This document shows positions 52,282 through 60,260 of a DNA stretch of 64,000 nucleotides, piece after piece. Position 1 is the first letter of the stretch. Each line of letters starts with the position of its first letter. The notes under the pieces are model-generated. The model did not search any database, was not told the DNA's origin, and saw only the letters and a program-made list of their open reading frames with translations. Position numbers and translations under genes: made by a program. The stretch covers positions 1-64,000 of the forward strand of contig JBFWVZ010000004.1 in the NCBI GenBank assembly GCA_050246475.1, read 5' to 3'. The stretch comes from CADEEL01 sp050246475 (lineage in GTDB: Bacteria; Pseudomonadota; Alphaproteobacteria; Caulobacterales; Aquidulcibacteraceae).

Positions 52282-52905
52282 CTATTGGCTTGCCCAGACG
52301 ATGCGCGCGATCCAAGCGACGCGCGCGGCCGGAATGGCGCGCGGTGGATAGGCCGGATTGAGCGAGGCGAGCTCCACCATTTGATCGGTGCGCCGCGCGA
52401 GCACCTTGCACATGACCTCGCCGTCCTTAGTGCGCACGATCACGCGGTCCTGGCGGCGCACCGGCGCGCCCGGCTGCACGATGACGACGTCGCCTTCGCG
52501 ATAGACTGGCTCCATCGAATCCCCGCTGATCTCGAGCGCATAGACGCGCGCGTCGTCGAGTCCGGGGAAGCGCTGCGTTTCCTCGGCGCCCACGGGATAG
52601 CCGTCCTCGTCGAAGAAGCCGTCGGCGCCTGCGCGCGCCATGCCGACGATCGGGATCGCGCGGCCAGCGCCGGCGTTTCTGCCGGCGACGAGGGCGGCGA
52701 ATTCATCGAAGCTCGCATTGGTGGCGGCGAGCACGCGGGCGATGCTTTCGGTGGAGGGCCAGCGGGGCTTGCCGTCCGGTCCTTCGCGCTTGGAGCGGTT
52801 GAAGGCGGTCGCGTCGAGCCCCGCCGCGCGCGCCAGGCCCGAAGGCGTGAGCCCCCGCTCCGTCGCCAGCGCGTCCAGCGCCCGCCAAATCTGGGCATGA
52901 TTCAT
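52282..52905 (-). CDS. XRE-type repressor with S24 peptidase domain (LexA/CI-like)
   Basis: A 207-residue regulator. N-terminal HTH ('LTPSGLARAAGLDATAFNRSKREG'); linker with an Ala-Gly bond at 92-93 fitting the self-cleavage site; S24 domain with nucleophile Ser in 'SGDSMEP' (S130) and catalytic Lys in 'DGEVMCKVLARR' (K167). Members derepress on RecA activation or other stress; this chromosomal form is common in alphaproteobacteria. GGGAG lies 8 bases before ATG 52905. Likely autoregulated by the palindromes just upstream. Confidence 0.9.
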   Translation of the reverse strand: MNHAQIWRALDALATERGLTPSGLARAAGLDATAFNRSKREGPDGKPRWPSTESIARVLAATNASFDEFAALVAGRNAGAGRAIPIVGMARAGADGFFDEDGYPVGAEETQRFPGLDDARVYALEISGDSMEPVYREGDVVIVQPGAPVRRQDRVIVRTKDGEVMCKVLARRTDQMVELASLNPAYPPRAIPAARVAWIARIVWASQ

Positions 52906-52921
52906 TCGGGCAGCTCCCAGG

Positions 52922-52958
52922 GATAGTCCTATCGTCCCGAACTAGGAATATCAACCTA
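52922..52958 (-). promoter_or_regulatory. Operator-like palindromes upstream of the S24 repressor
   Basis: GATAG-TC-CTATC (52922-52933) is perfect, and TAGG-N8-CCTA (52943-52958) shares the TAGG/CCTA half-sites. Minus strand: TTGATA (52954-52949) with a 17-base spacer to TAGGAC, a weak -10. The sites overlap the presumed promoter and so fit autorepression by the adjacent LexA/CI-like protein. Confidence 0.5.
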
Positions 52959-53081
52959 TACCTAAGATCGGCGGGGCGCGGAACGGTGCAAACGTATGAG
53001 TCCCGGCGAAATTCCAAGCGGTTTCAAGCGTGCGTCTCAGCCGGGAACGCATAGATCAGTGCTTCTCATGCAGAGTGCGCG

Positions 53082-54146
53082 ATGAGCCTGCCGCACGATC
53101 TCGCCACGCGCGCCTTGCGCTACGCCGACAGCGAAGTCGCCCACAACGCGGCCATCGCGGCGCTGGAACTCGGCCTCGGGCCCCGCGCCAAGGCGGACAA
53201 GTGGCCGATCCTCCGTACACGGATCGCGGGACTGGATCTGCCCAATCCGCTGGGACTCGCCGCGGGTTTCGATAAGAACGCGCGCGTCGCGGATGCGATG
53301 CTGGCGGCGGGGTTCGGCTTCGTCGAGTGCGGCACCGTCACGCCGCTGCCGCAAGAGGGCAATCCGAAGCCGCGCCTCTTCCGCCTGCAGCGGGACAGCG
53401 CCGTCATCAATCGCATGGGCTTCAACAATGAGGGCTTGGTGCCGTTCGTCGAGCGGCTCGCGGCGCGCGCGCGGAAGGGCGGCATCGTCGGGGCGAACGT
53501 CGGCGCCAACAAAGAGAGTGCGGATCGCGCGCAGGATTATGTGCAGGGCCTCAAGGCAGCGTGGCGCTACGCCTCCTACATCACGGCAAACATTTCTTCA
53601 CCCAACACGCCGGGCTTGCGCGGCTTGCAGGAGAAAGGCGCGCTGGAGGATTTGCTCGGACGCCTGAACGAAGCGCGCGCAGGGCTTGAGCCGGTCTATG
53701 GCCGCCGGCCTCTCTTCCTCAAGGTCGCGCCCGATCTCGACGATGCCGCCGTCGCCGACATCGTGGAGATCGCCATCGCCAAACGCCTCGACGGGCTCAT
53801 CGTCTCCAACACGACGACGCGGCGCCCCGCGACGCTCAAGAGCCGGCGCCGCGCCGAGCCGGGCGGGCTCTCGGGCAAGCCGCTTTTCTATCCGTCCACG
53901 GAGATTTTGCGCCAATTCGCGCGCGCGCTCGATGGGCGCGTGCCGCTGATCGGCGTCGGGGGCGTCTTTTCCGGCGCGGAGGCGCTGGCGAAGATCAAGG
54001 CCGGCGCCTCGGCGGTGCAGCTTTATTCGGGCCTTGCCTTTCATGGGCCGGGGCTCGTCGTGCGCATCCTCAGGAACCTCGCCGCGCGGCTCGAAGCGGA
54101 AGGTTTCCACTGCGTTCAAGACGCCGTGGGGTTTGACCTTCGCTAG
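53082..54146 (+). CDS. pyrD: Dihydroorotate dehydrogenase (quinone), class 2
   Basis: A 354-residue membrane-associated flavoenzyme that oxidises dihydroorotate to orotate with quinone. N-terminal amphipathic helix, 'NPLGLAAGFDKNARVADAMLAAGFGFVECGTVTP' type first signature, catalytic Ser in 'ISSPNTPGLRGLQ', second signature 'LIGVGGVFSGAEALAKIKAGASAVQLYSG'. Length is normal. Preceded by a 176-base gap shared with the divergent S24 repressor gene; the following gene lies 58 bases downstream. Confidence 0.95.
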   Translation: MSLPHDLATRALRYADSEVAHNAAIAALELGLGPRAKADKWPILRTRIAGLDLPNPLGLAAGFDKNARVADAMLAAGFGFVECGTVTPLPQEGNPKPRLFRLQRDSAVINRMGFNNEGLVPFVERLAARARKGGIVGANVGANKESADRAQDYVQGLKAAWRYASYITANISSPNTPGLRGLQEKGALEDLLGRLNEARAGLEPVYGRRPLFLKVAPDLDDAAVADIVEIAIAKRLDGLIVSNTTTRRPATLKSRRRAEPGGLSGKPLFYPSTEILRQFARALDGRVPLIGVGGVFSGAEALAKIKAGASAVQLYSGLAFHGPGLVVRILRNLAARLEAEGFHCVQDAVGFDLR

Positions 54147-54204
54147 CGCGCCGCTAGGAAGCACACGCGGCCAGAAGGCCGCTTCAAACGAGCAGAAAGC
54201 CCTG

Positions 54205-55212
54205 ATGGCCCTTCGCCTCATCGATCAGGAAAGCGACCTCGATTCCGCGCTCGATGCGCTGGAGGGCGCGCTTGGCGAGTGGGCGGGCGGCGCGCACGAT
54301 CTCTGGCGCAAAGAGGGGCGCGAGGGCCCGCACGCCGAAGGCGCGAGCTTCGCGGTGAGCGAGCACGTGTACATCTTCCTCGAAAACACCCGCCGCGATG
54401 TGTTGATCGGCGCGGCGCTCACGGATGGAGACCGCGATCTCGTCCGCGTTGAAATCCGCCGCGACGATCCGCAACGCCACAAGAAGCGCTTCGCGCTCGC
54501 GCGCGATGACGTCACGCAAAAGCTCTTCCTGCTCATCAGCGAAGCGGAGTTGCGCCGCCAGGACATCGCAGAGCCGCTCCGCCGGCTGGCCGGCGCGCCC
54601 ATCGTCAAGCGCGCGCATCTGTTGGAGCGCGATTACGTTCTCATCGGCCCGCTCGACGATCCGCGCGCGGCCGATGCGCTCATATCGCTGGCGGGCCTTG
54701 CCGGCGCCCACCAGCGCCATGTGGCGCACCTCGGCGAGGAAGCGGCGCGCTCGGATGCGCGCGAGGCGCGCGCGCTCTACAAGATCGCGCCGTCGGTCGC
54801 GCGCCGGCATCGCGTGCATGTAAAGGTCGCGAGCGCGCTCTTCGAACGGCTCCATCCCTTCGGTTTTCAGATCGACGACGCGGAAAACGGGCCGTTCAAG
54901 GCGGATTTCGCCATGAGCCGCGGCGCCGATACGCTCGTCTTCGAAATCCGGGGAGATGCTTCGGCGGGGGATGTTTTGCGTGGGCTGGGGCAACTGGCAT
55001 TGGTGGCCCCTAAGCCCGCGGGGCTCGCCCGCGTCCTCATCCTGCCGGCGCCCGACGGAGATGCGACAGAAGCGCTCGCGCCCTTCGCGCCGGCGTTCGA
55101 GGAATTGGCCGTATCCGTCGTTTTTGTGGATTTCGAGGGCGCTCAGCCTTCGTTCAGCATCGAGCGGGCAGACGATACGATGGCGGAGGATGTCCGCACG
55201 CTCTTCAATTAA
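54205..55212 (+). CDS. Hypothetical protein
   Basis: A 335-residue soluble alpha/beta protein with no signal peptide. Blocks such as 'VYIFLENTRRDVLIGAALTDGDRDLVRVEIRRDD' and 'FKADFAMSRGADTLVFEIRGDA' look like a compact enzyme or scaffold fold but match no family I know. Start ATG 54205 gives a natural N-terminus; an open frame reaches back to 54034 inside pyrD. It precedes the cytochrome/oxidase/PLP operon by 26 bases, so it may be part of the same transcript. Confidence 0.65.
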   Translation: MALRLIDQESDLDSALDALEGALGEWAGGAHDLWRKEGREGPHAEGASFAVSEHVYIFLENTRRDVLIGAALTDGDRDLVRVEIRRDDPQRHKKRFALARDDVTQKLFLLISEAELRRQDIAEPLRRLAGAPIVKRAHLLERDYVLIGPLDDPRAADALISLAGLAGAHQRHVAHLGEEAARSDAREARALYKIAPSVARRHRVHVKVASALFERLHPFGFQIDDAENGPFKADFAMSRGADTLVFEIRGDASAGDVLRGLGQLALVAPKPAGLARVLILPAPDGDATEALAPFAPAFEELAVSVVFVDFEGAQPSFSIERADDTMAEDVRTLFN

Positions 55213-55238
55213 GCTGAGCGCTTGGATAGGATTCGGGG

Positions 55239-55589
55239 ATGCGCACGATTTTGGTTCTCTTGGGTTTCGTTTTCGCGGTCGCGGCGTGCGAGGCCAACGT
55301 CAACCGCGCGACCGCGGCGGGCCCAGCGCGGCTGCCGGCGGATGCGCGCATCGCGGGGCTCTATACGCAATCGTGCCAGAGCTGCCACACGGATGCTGGC
55401 ACGCGCGCGCCGCTGACGGGCGATCGCCGCGCCTGGGATCCGCGATGGAATGCGCGTGGGCTCCCTGGCCTCGTGCGCAACACCGTTGAAGGCTACAACG
55501 CCATGCCCGCGGGCGGCGCGTGCGTCTCGTGCACTGCGGCAGACTACGAAGCGCTCATTCGCTTCATGGCGGGGCGCGAAGGCCAGTGA
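55239..55589 (+). CDS. Cytochrome c-type lipoprotein
   Basis: A 116-residue single-haem cytochrome c. Lipobox in 'FVFAVAAC' (Cys near residue 17), haem site C-Q-S-C-H, axial Met in 'YNAMPAGGACVSC' region, where an extra Cys pair (C-V-S-C) recalls cytochrome c5. Membrane-anchored in the periplasm. Its stop overlaps the GTG start of the FAD oxidase (GTGA), so it is the probable electron acceptor for that enzyme. Confidence 0.88.
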   Translation: MRTILVLLGFVFAVAACEANVNRATAAGPARLPADARIAGLYTQSCQSCHTDAGTRAPLTGDRRAWDPRWNARGLPGLVRNTVEGYNAMPAGGACVSCTAADYEALIRFMAGREGQ

Positions 55590-56989
55590 GCGCAACGCGG
55601 CGCGCTTGGCTTGCGGGGCTGGGCGCCGTCGCGGCGGCGGGCGCGGGCGCTGCCGGTTATCGCGCATTTCGCGATCGTGAGCCGGATGCGCCGGCCATGC
55701 AGGACGGCGAGGGCCATCTGCTGTGGCGCAATTGGTCCGGCATCGCGCATTCCTATCCTGAAGCGCGTTTAGCGCCCGCGAGCACGGAAGAGCTTGCGCA
55801 CATGCTGCGCGATGCGCCCGCGCCGATACGTCCCGTGGGCGCGGGGCATTCGTTCACATCGCTGGTGCCGACAGACGGCGCGCTCGTGACCCTGGAACGC
55901 ATGAGCGGCCTCGTCAGCCACGATGCGGCGATGCACGAAGGCGTCGTGCAGGGCGGCACGCGCTTGGGCGCGCTCGGCCCCGCGCTCGCGGCGGTGGGGC
56001 AGGAGATGCAAAACCTCCCCGACATCAACCGCCAGACGCTCGCGGGCGCGATTGGCACCGGCACGCACGGCACGGGGCAGGGCATTCGCGCCATGCACGG
56101 CGAAGTGCTGAGCTTCACCATCGTGCAGCCCGGTGGGCAGATCGTTGAGTGCAGCGCGGTCAACAATGGCGGGCTTTACGAGGCCGCGCGCGTGGGCCTC
56201 GGCGCGTTTGGGATCATCACCGAGGCGCGGCTGCGCAACAAAGCGCTGACGCGCGTGCGGAAGCGCACCCAGCTCGTCGCGCTCGAAGAAGCCTACGAAG
56301 GCTGGTCCGAGCTCGTCGCTTCGCACCGCAACGCGGAGATGTACGTCATCCCGTTCACAGGCCTCGCCGCGACAATCACCGTCGATGAGACAGACGAGCC
56401 CGTGCGCCCGCGCGGACCCGATCAGGACACCGAGTTCCTGATGGCGCTCAAAAGCATGCGCGATTGGCTCGGCTGGTCCGCCTCCGCGCGGCGCGCGGCG
56501 GCGCAAGCGCTGCTTGCGAACACGCCGGCGGAAGAGGCGGTCGATGAAGGCTGGAAGCTTCTCTCAAACGATCGGCCGATCCGTTTCAACGAGATGGAAT
56601 ATCATCTCCCCGCCGAGGCGCAGATCGGTGTGCTGCGCCAAGTGATGGAAACGATCGAAGCGCGCCGCAGCGATGTCTTCTTCCCCATCGAAGTGCGCCG
56701 CATCGCGCCGGACGATGCCTGGCTCTCGCCCTTCTATCAGCGCGAAAGCGGCTCCATCGCCGTTCATGCGTACTACAAAGACGAATACGATTTCCTGTTC
56801 GAACTCATCGAGCCGATCTTCCGCGCCGCGGATGGGCGCCCGCACTGGGGCAAGCTCCACTCGCTGCGCGCGGCCGATCTCGCGGCGCTCTATCCGCGCT
56901 GGCGCGAGGCGATGGATGTGCGCCGCGAGGCCGATCCGCAGGGGCGCATGCTCAATGATCATTTGCGCGCGCTGATGCTCGATGCGTAA
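55586..56989 (+). CDS. FAD-dependent sugar-lactone oxidase (D-arabinono-1,4-lactone oxidase type), Tat-exported
   Basis: A 467-residue flavoprotein. N-terminal 'RRAWLAGLGAVAAAGAGAAG' is a twin-arginine-type signal. FAD_binding_4 domain ('PVGAGHSFTSLVPTDGALV', 'GTGTHGTG' covalent-flavin region), then an ALO domain ('MEYHLPAEAQIGVLRQVM', 'PHWGKLHSL' near the end). GTG 55586 overlaps the upstream cytochrome stop. It overlaps the next gene by 8 bases. Together they suggest a periplasmic oxidase handing electrons to the cytochrome lipoprotein. The substrate is unknown. Confidence 0.87.
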   Translation: MSATRRAWLAGLGAVAAAGAGAAGYRAFRDREPDAPAMQDGEGHLLWRNWSGIAHSYPEARLAPASTEELAHMLRDAPAPIRPVGAGHSFTSLVPTDGALVTLERMSGLVSHDAAMHEGVVQGGTRLGALGPALAAVGQEMQNLPDINRQTLAGAIGTGTHGTGQGIRAMHGEVLSFTIVQPGGQIVECSAVNNGGLYEAARVGLGAFGIITEARLRNKALTRVRKRTQLVALEEAYEGWSELVASHRNAEMYVIPFTGLAATITVDETDEPVRPRGPDQDTEFLMALKSMRDWLGWSASARRAAAQALLANTPAEEAVDEGWKLLSNDRPIRFNEMEYHLPAEAQIGVLRQVMETIEARRSDVFFPIEVRRIAPDDAWLSPFYQRESGSIAVHAYYKDEYDFLFELIEPIFRAADGRPHWGKLHSLRAADLAALYPRWREAMDVRREADPQGRMLNDHLRALMLDA

Positions 56990-58241
56990 GTGGAGCCGCC
57001 GCCTCGCCATCGGCGCCGGCGGCGCGGCTCTTCTAGCTGGAGGCGGCGTGATGCTGGCGAGACGGCCCGATCGCGGCGGCGCGCACGATCAATATTTCCG
57101 CGCACTTTCCGCCGCGCTGGATGAAGCGGGGATCGCGCAGCCCTCGCTGGTGATCGATCGCGCGCGGCTCAATCAAAACGTCGACACCGTGAAGCGCACG
57201 CTGGCGGGCGCGAACCTGCCGCTGCGCGTGGTGGTGAAATCGCTGCCGTCGCATGGCTTGCTGAACGCGATCGCTACACGCGCGGAAGCGGATCGCTACA
57301 TGGTGTTCAACGGGCAGATGCTGGGTGAGATGGCGCGCGCGCACCCGGAAGCGGATTTGCTTCTCGGCAAACCGCTGCCCGCCGCGCAGGCCGCGCATTT
57401 CTTGGAGACGGCGGGGGAGCATCCCGGCCCGCAATGGCTCATCGATACGCCGCACCGGCTTGCGCAATATCGCGAGATCGCGCGCGCGCGGAACAGAACC
57501 ATCCGCGTCAATTTCGAGCTCGATGTCGGCATGCATCGCGGCGGCTTTGCCGATACGCAGGCGCTGGCGGCGTCTCTGCGCGAAGCGCACGAAGCGCCGG
57601 AGTGCGAGGTCTCGGGCCTCATGGGGTACGATCCCCACGTTCCGCGCGTGCCCAATCCGGACGGCGCTTGGCGGCGTTCGCAGGAAGCGTATGCCGCTGC
57701 CATCGAAGCGACGCGCGAAATCGTCGGTGATCCTTCGCGGCTCACTTTGAACGGCGCGGGGTCCCCCACGTATACGATGCACGCTTCGCGCGGCACGGTC
57801 GCGAACGACATCTCCATCGGCTCGGCGTTTGCGCAGCCCATCGGCTTCGATCAGCCGACGCTTTCCGAGCATGTGCCCGCGAGCTTCATCGCCACGCCCG
57901 TCATCAAGGCGCTCGCGCGCACGGAAGTGCCGGGCGTTGAAGCGCTCTCGGGCATCTTCCGCTTTCTCGATCCCAACACCGCGCGCGCGTTCTTCATCTA
58001 TGGCGGGCATTGGATGGCGCGCCCTGTCTCACCGCCGGGCTTGGAGTTCAACGGATTGATGGGCCGTTCGAGCAATCAGGAATTGCTGACGGGCTCCGAC
58101 GCCGTCGATCTCGAAGCGGACGATTGGATCTTCTTCCGCCCCGAGCAGAGCGAAGCCGTCTTCCTGCAATTCGGCGACATCCTCGTTTACGAAGACGGCG
58201 CGATCATCGAGCGCTGGCCGACGTTTCCGGTGAGTGCTTAG
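56982..58241 (+). CDS. DSD1-family PLP enzyme (D-threonine aldolase/alanine racemase-like), probably exported
   Basis: A 419-residue fold-type III PLP enzyme. N-terminal 'SRRLAIGAGGAALLAGGGVML' looks like a Tat signal or anchor, unusual for a PLP enzyme. The Schiff-base Lys is K86 in 'RVVVKSLPSHG'; 'NFELDVGMHRGGF' and the C-terminal metal-site region ('DWIFFRPEQSEAVFLQFGDI') match D-threonine aldolase/D-serine dehydratase relatives. Overlaps the FAD oxidase gene by 8 bases. Its role may be to make or use the same hydroxy- or amino-substrate; this is inference. Confidence 0.83.
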   Translation: MRKWSRRLAIGAGGAALLAGGGVMLARRPDRGGAHDQYFRALSAALDEAGIAQPSLVIDRARLNQNVDTVKRTLAGANLPLRVVVKSLPSHGLLNAIATRAEADRYMVFNGQMLGEMARAHPEADLLLGKPLPAAQAAHFLETAGEHPGPQWLIDTPHRLAQYREIARARNRTIRVNFELDVGMHRGGFADTQALAASLREAHEAPECEVSGLMGYDPHVPRVPNPDGAWRRSQEAYAAAIEATREIVGDPSRLTLNGAGSPTYTMHASRGTVANDISIGSAFAQPIGFDQPTLSEHVPASFIATPVIKALARTEVPGVEALSGIFRFLDPNTARAFFIYGGHWMARPVSPPGLEFNGLMGRSSNQELLTGSDAVDLEADDWIFFRPEQSEAVFLQFGDILVYEDGAIIERWPTFPVSA

Positions 58242-58249
58242 CGCATTCT

Positions 58250-58380
58250 CCTTCTCCCCTTGTGGGAGAAGGTGTCATCGCGAAGCGATGACGGATGAGG
58301 GGTGTCAGCAAATCGCCGGCGTTGAGGGTCCACCCCTCACCCGGCGCTACGCGCCACCCTCTCCCACAAGGGGAGAGGGT
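58250..58380. repeat. Bipartite intergenic palindromic element
   Basis: CCTTCTCCC-CTTGT-GGGAGAAGG (58250-58272), GTCATCGC-GAA-GCGATGAC (58274-58292), GGATGAGGGG; then CCCCTCACC, GGCGC-TAC-GCGCC (58343-58355) and ACCCTCTCCC-ACAAG-GGGAGAGGGT (58356-58380). All four hairpins are perfect. It sits between two convergent genes (PLP enzyme and mlaC) and is the most complete copy of the family in the window. Confidence 0.82.
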
Positions 58381-58388
58381 GCGTCTCG

Positions 58389-59072
58389 CTAAGCTCTCGC
58401 TCTGATCCGCGCGCGCATTTGCGCCGTTGTGGCGCGCACGCTGGTGATGAGGGCGCTGATGTCGCCGCGGGTGCGATCGAGCTGGGCGAGGAAATCGCGT
58501 TGCTGCTGCTGGGCGAGCCAGATCTCATTGCCTTCGAGCACGAGCGACACGTCCACGACCTTCCACTCCTGCCCGCGCCTCAAGATGCGCCAGCGCACCG
58601 GCAGCGGACGTTGCGACCCGCGGGGCGCAACTTCGGATGCGACGATCACGTCCGACCCGGCCACGCGCTCGATCGAGCCGGTCACGCGGATGGCGTTGCC
58701 GCGATAGCGATCGAGCTGATCTTCATAGACCGCCATAGAGTAATCGCGGAACGTGCTCACCCACTCGGTGCGCAGCGCTTGGTTCGCGCGCAGCTGCACG
58801 GCGTAGCGGCCAAGCACGTAGCTCGCGATCGAGGGCACGTCCGCGAAGCGATTCATCAAGCGCCCGAATTCGGCTTGGCGCGTGGCGGCGTCGCCGCGCC
58901 CGAGCGCCGCGAGCGCGGCTGAAGCATTCGCCTGCACATATTGCTCGGCGGCGGCGTTGCGCGCGGCGAAGGCGGGCGTGGCGATGCCGACACCCAAGCC
59001 CGCGAGCGCGGTGATGAAGCCCGCGCGCGTCAAGCCAGAATTCGCATTCTTAAAATTCGCGTCGTCGGTCAC
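58389..59072 (-). CDS. mlaC: MlaC-type phospholipid-binding protein
   Basis: A 227-residue periplasmic MlaC/Ttg2D protein. Signal peptide 'FITALAGLGVGIATPAFA'. 'EFGRLMNRFADVPSIASYVLGRYA' and 'VRWRILRRGQEWKVVDVSLVLEGNEIWLAQQQQRDF' are the family pattern. It ferries phospholipids between the outer-membrane MlaA complex and the inner-membrane MlaFEDB transporter. Its start overlaps the mlaA stop (ATGA), coupling the two. The MlaFED genes are not in the window. Confidence 0.92.
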   Translation of the reverse strand: MTDDANFKNANSGLTRAGFITALAGLGVGIATPAFAARNAAAEQYVQANASAALAALGRGDAATRQAEFGRLMNRFADVPSIASYVLGRYAVQLRANQALRTEWVSTFRDYSMAVYEDQLDRYRGNAIRVTGSIERVAGSDVIVASEVAPRGSQRPLPVRWRILRRGQEWKVVDVSLVLEGNEIWLAQQQQRDFLAQLDRTRGDISALITSVRATTAQMRARIRARA

Positions 59073-60112
59073 GAACCAAATCCCCTAAGTTCCGCATCGC
59101 TGGGCGACGGAACGTCGGGCGGCGGAGAACCGCCTGTCATGTCCGCGCCTGGCGCATCGGCCGATGCCTGCGGCTCCGCAGGCGCCTCCGAAATCCCCGG
59201 CTCAGATGGGATCGCATCAAATTCCGGCAAGTCTTGGACATCGGAAAGGCCGTTTCTGATCGAACTTTCACGAAGGAGACCGTAGGTCGAGCGGATCGTC
59301 ACGTAAGGATCGATCGAGCTTTCGCGCACATTGTCGATCGCTTCGATCACGCTTTCGCGTGCGGAAAGCGCGCTCATCCCGGTGCGGAACACCATGAATT
59401 CGGTGTCGCCGTCGAACTCGAGATAGTTGATCGGATCGAGCGCGAGATTGACAACCGCGCCGATCGTGTCGCGCACGTTGGTCGGCCCGAAGAGCGGAAT
59501 GAACATGTATGGCCCGGGCGGCACGCCCCAGACGCCGAGCGTCTGGCCGAAATCCTCCGTATGCCGCTCAAGCCCCATGCGCGAGGCGGGATCGAAGAAG
59601 CCGAGGAAGCCGAGCGTCGAATTGATGACGAAGCGCCCCGCCGTCACGCCCGCGCGCGAAGGTTGGCCTTGCAGCACGTCGTTGGCGAAGATTTGCGGGC
59701 CGCGCAGATTGCGCAGGAAGTTCGAAATGCCCGAGCGCACGGGCGTCGGCGCCACGGAACGGTAGCCGCGCGCGGCGGGTTCGAGCACCGCCATGTCGAT
59801 GCTTTCGTGGAAGGCGAAGAGATCGCGGTTCATGCCTTCCCACGGATCGTAATCGGCGGCGGCTTGTTCGAGCGGCTCGATCTCCGCAATCGCGACGTCA
59901 TCCTCGGCGGCGGCTTCGGTCGAGAGGCTGAGATCGGCGGGCGCTTCGGCTGGGGCGGCCGTGGGATCGGCTGGCGCGGCGGTGAGATCGACCGGGCTCT
60001 CGGGCGCGGCCTTCTCCGGCGGCGCCCCGGATTCGGCGGCGAACGCGGCGCCGCCCATAAAGAGCGCGCCGGCGCACAGGGCTACAACACTGGCGTTCAT
60101 CGAATAGCGCAT
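59069..60112 (-). CDS. mlaA: MlaA (VacJ) family outer-membrane lipoprotein
   Basis: A 347-residue protein with signal peptide, a long Ala/Pro/Glu-rich linker (about 25-85) and the MlaA domain: 'DPWEGMNRDLFAFHESIDMAVLEPAARGYR', 'GRFVINSTLGFLGFFDPASRMG', 'TLGVWGVPPGPYMFIPLFGPTNVRDT'. It removes misplaced phospholipids from the outer leaflet of the outer membrane. The C-terminal tail is Pro/Ala-rich. No lipobox Cys is obvious after the signal, unlike many MlaA lipoproteins. Confidence 0.9.
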   Translation of the reverse strand: MRYSMNASVVALCAGALFMGGAAFAAESGAPPEKAAPESPVDLTAAPADPTAAPAEAPADLSLSTEAAAEDDVAIAEIEPLEQAAADYDPWEGMNRDLFAFHESIDMAVLEPAARGYRSVAPTPVRSGISNFLRNLRGPQIFANDVLQGQPSRAGVTAGRFVINSTLGFLGFFDPASRMGLERHTEDFGQTLGVWGVPPGPYMFIPLFGPTNVRDTIGAVVNLALDPINYLEFDGDTEFMVFRTGMSALSARESVIEAIDNVRESSIDPYVTIRSTYGLLRESSIRNGLSDVQDLPEFDAIPSEPGISEAPAEPQASADAPGADMTGGSPPPDVPSPSDAELRGFGS

Positions 60113-60166
60113 CGTCCCGTTTCCCCTCGCCAGCGATATGGGGGGCGTGCCTGTTAATCAATGATT

Positions 60167-60184
60167 GGGGCCGGTCCCGGCCCC
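60167..60184. repeat. Perfect GC palindrome between mlaA and the ArsR gene
   Basis: GGGGCCGG-TC-CCGGCCCC, 8-bp arms with a 2-base loop, between divergent genes and 33 bases upstream of the arsR-type promoter. Could be a regulator site or a DNA cruciform; a terminator is unlikely between divergent genes. Confidence 0.5.
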
Positions 60185-60216
60185 CTGTGAATAACGAATG
60201 ACGCCGCGGCTGTGTC

Positions 60217-60260
60217 TTGCGGGACTCAGGCGCGTCTGATATATAAAGGTATGTTTATAT
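60217..60260 (+). promoter_or_regulatory. Promoter and palindromic operator over the ArsR-methyltransferase start codon
   Basis: TTGCGG (60217), a 17-base spacer, TATATA (60240). A perfect inverted repeat ATATAAA-GGTATG-TTTATAT (60241-60260) overlaps the -10 and covers the ATG at 60251. The predicted transcription start falls at or within a few bases of the ATG, implying a leaderless or near-leaderless mRNA. The length and AT-rich form of the palindrome fit an ArsR/SmtB dimer, so the gene is probably self-repressed. Confidence 0.7.

Noticed and set aside
52282..52905. Prophage repressor marking a prophage
   Set aside because: Neighbours are housekeeping genes (lysK, pyrD); no integrase, structural or lysis genes are present.
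60212..60250. GTG start 13 codons upstream of the ArsR-methyltransferase ATG
   Set aside because: It would lie upstream of the predicted -10 and be absent from the transcript; the family N-terminus fits ATG 60251.
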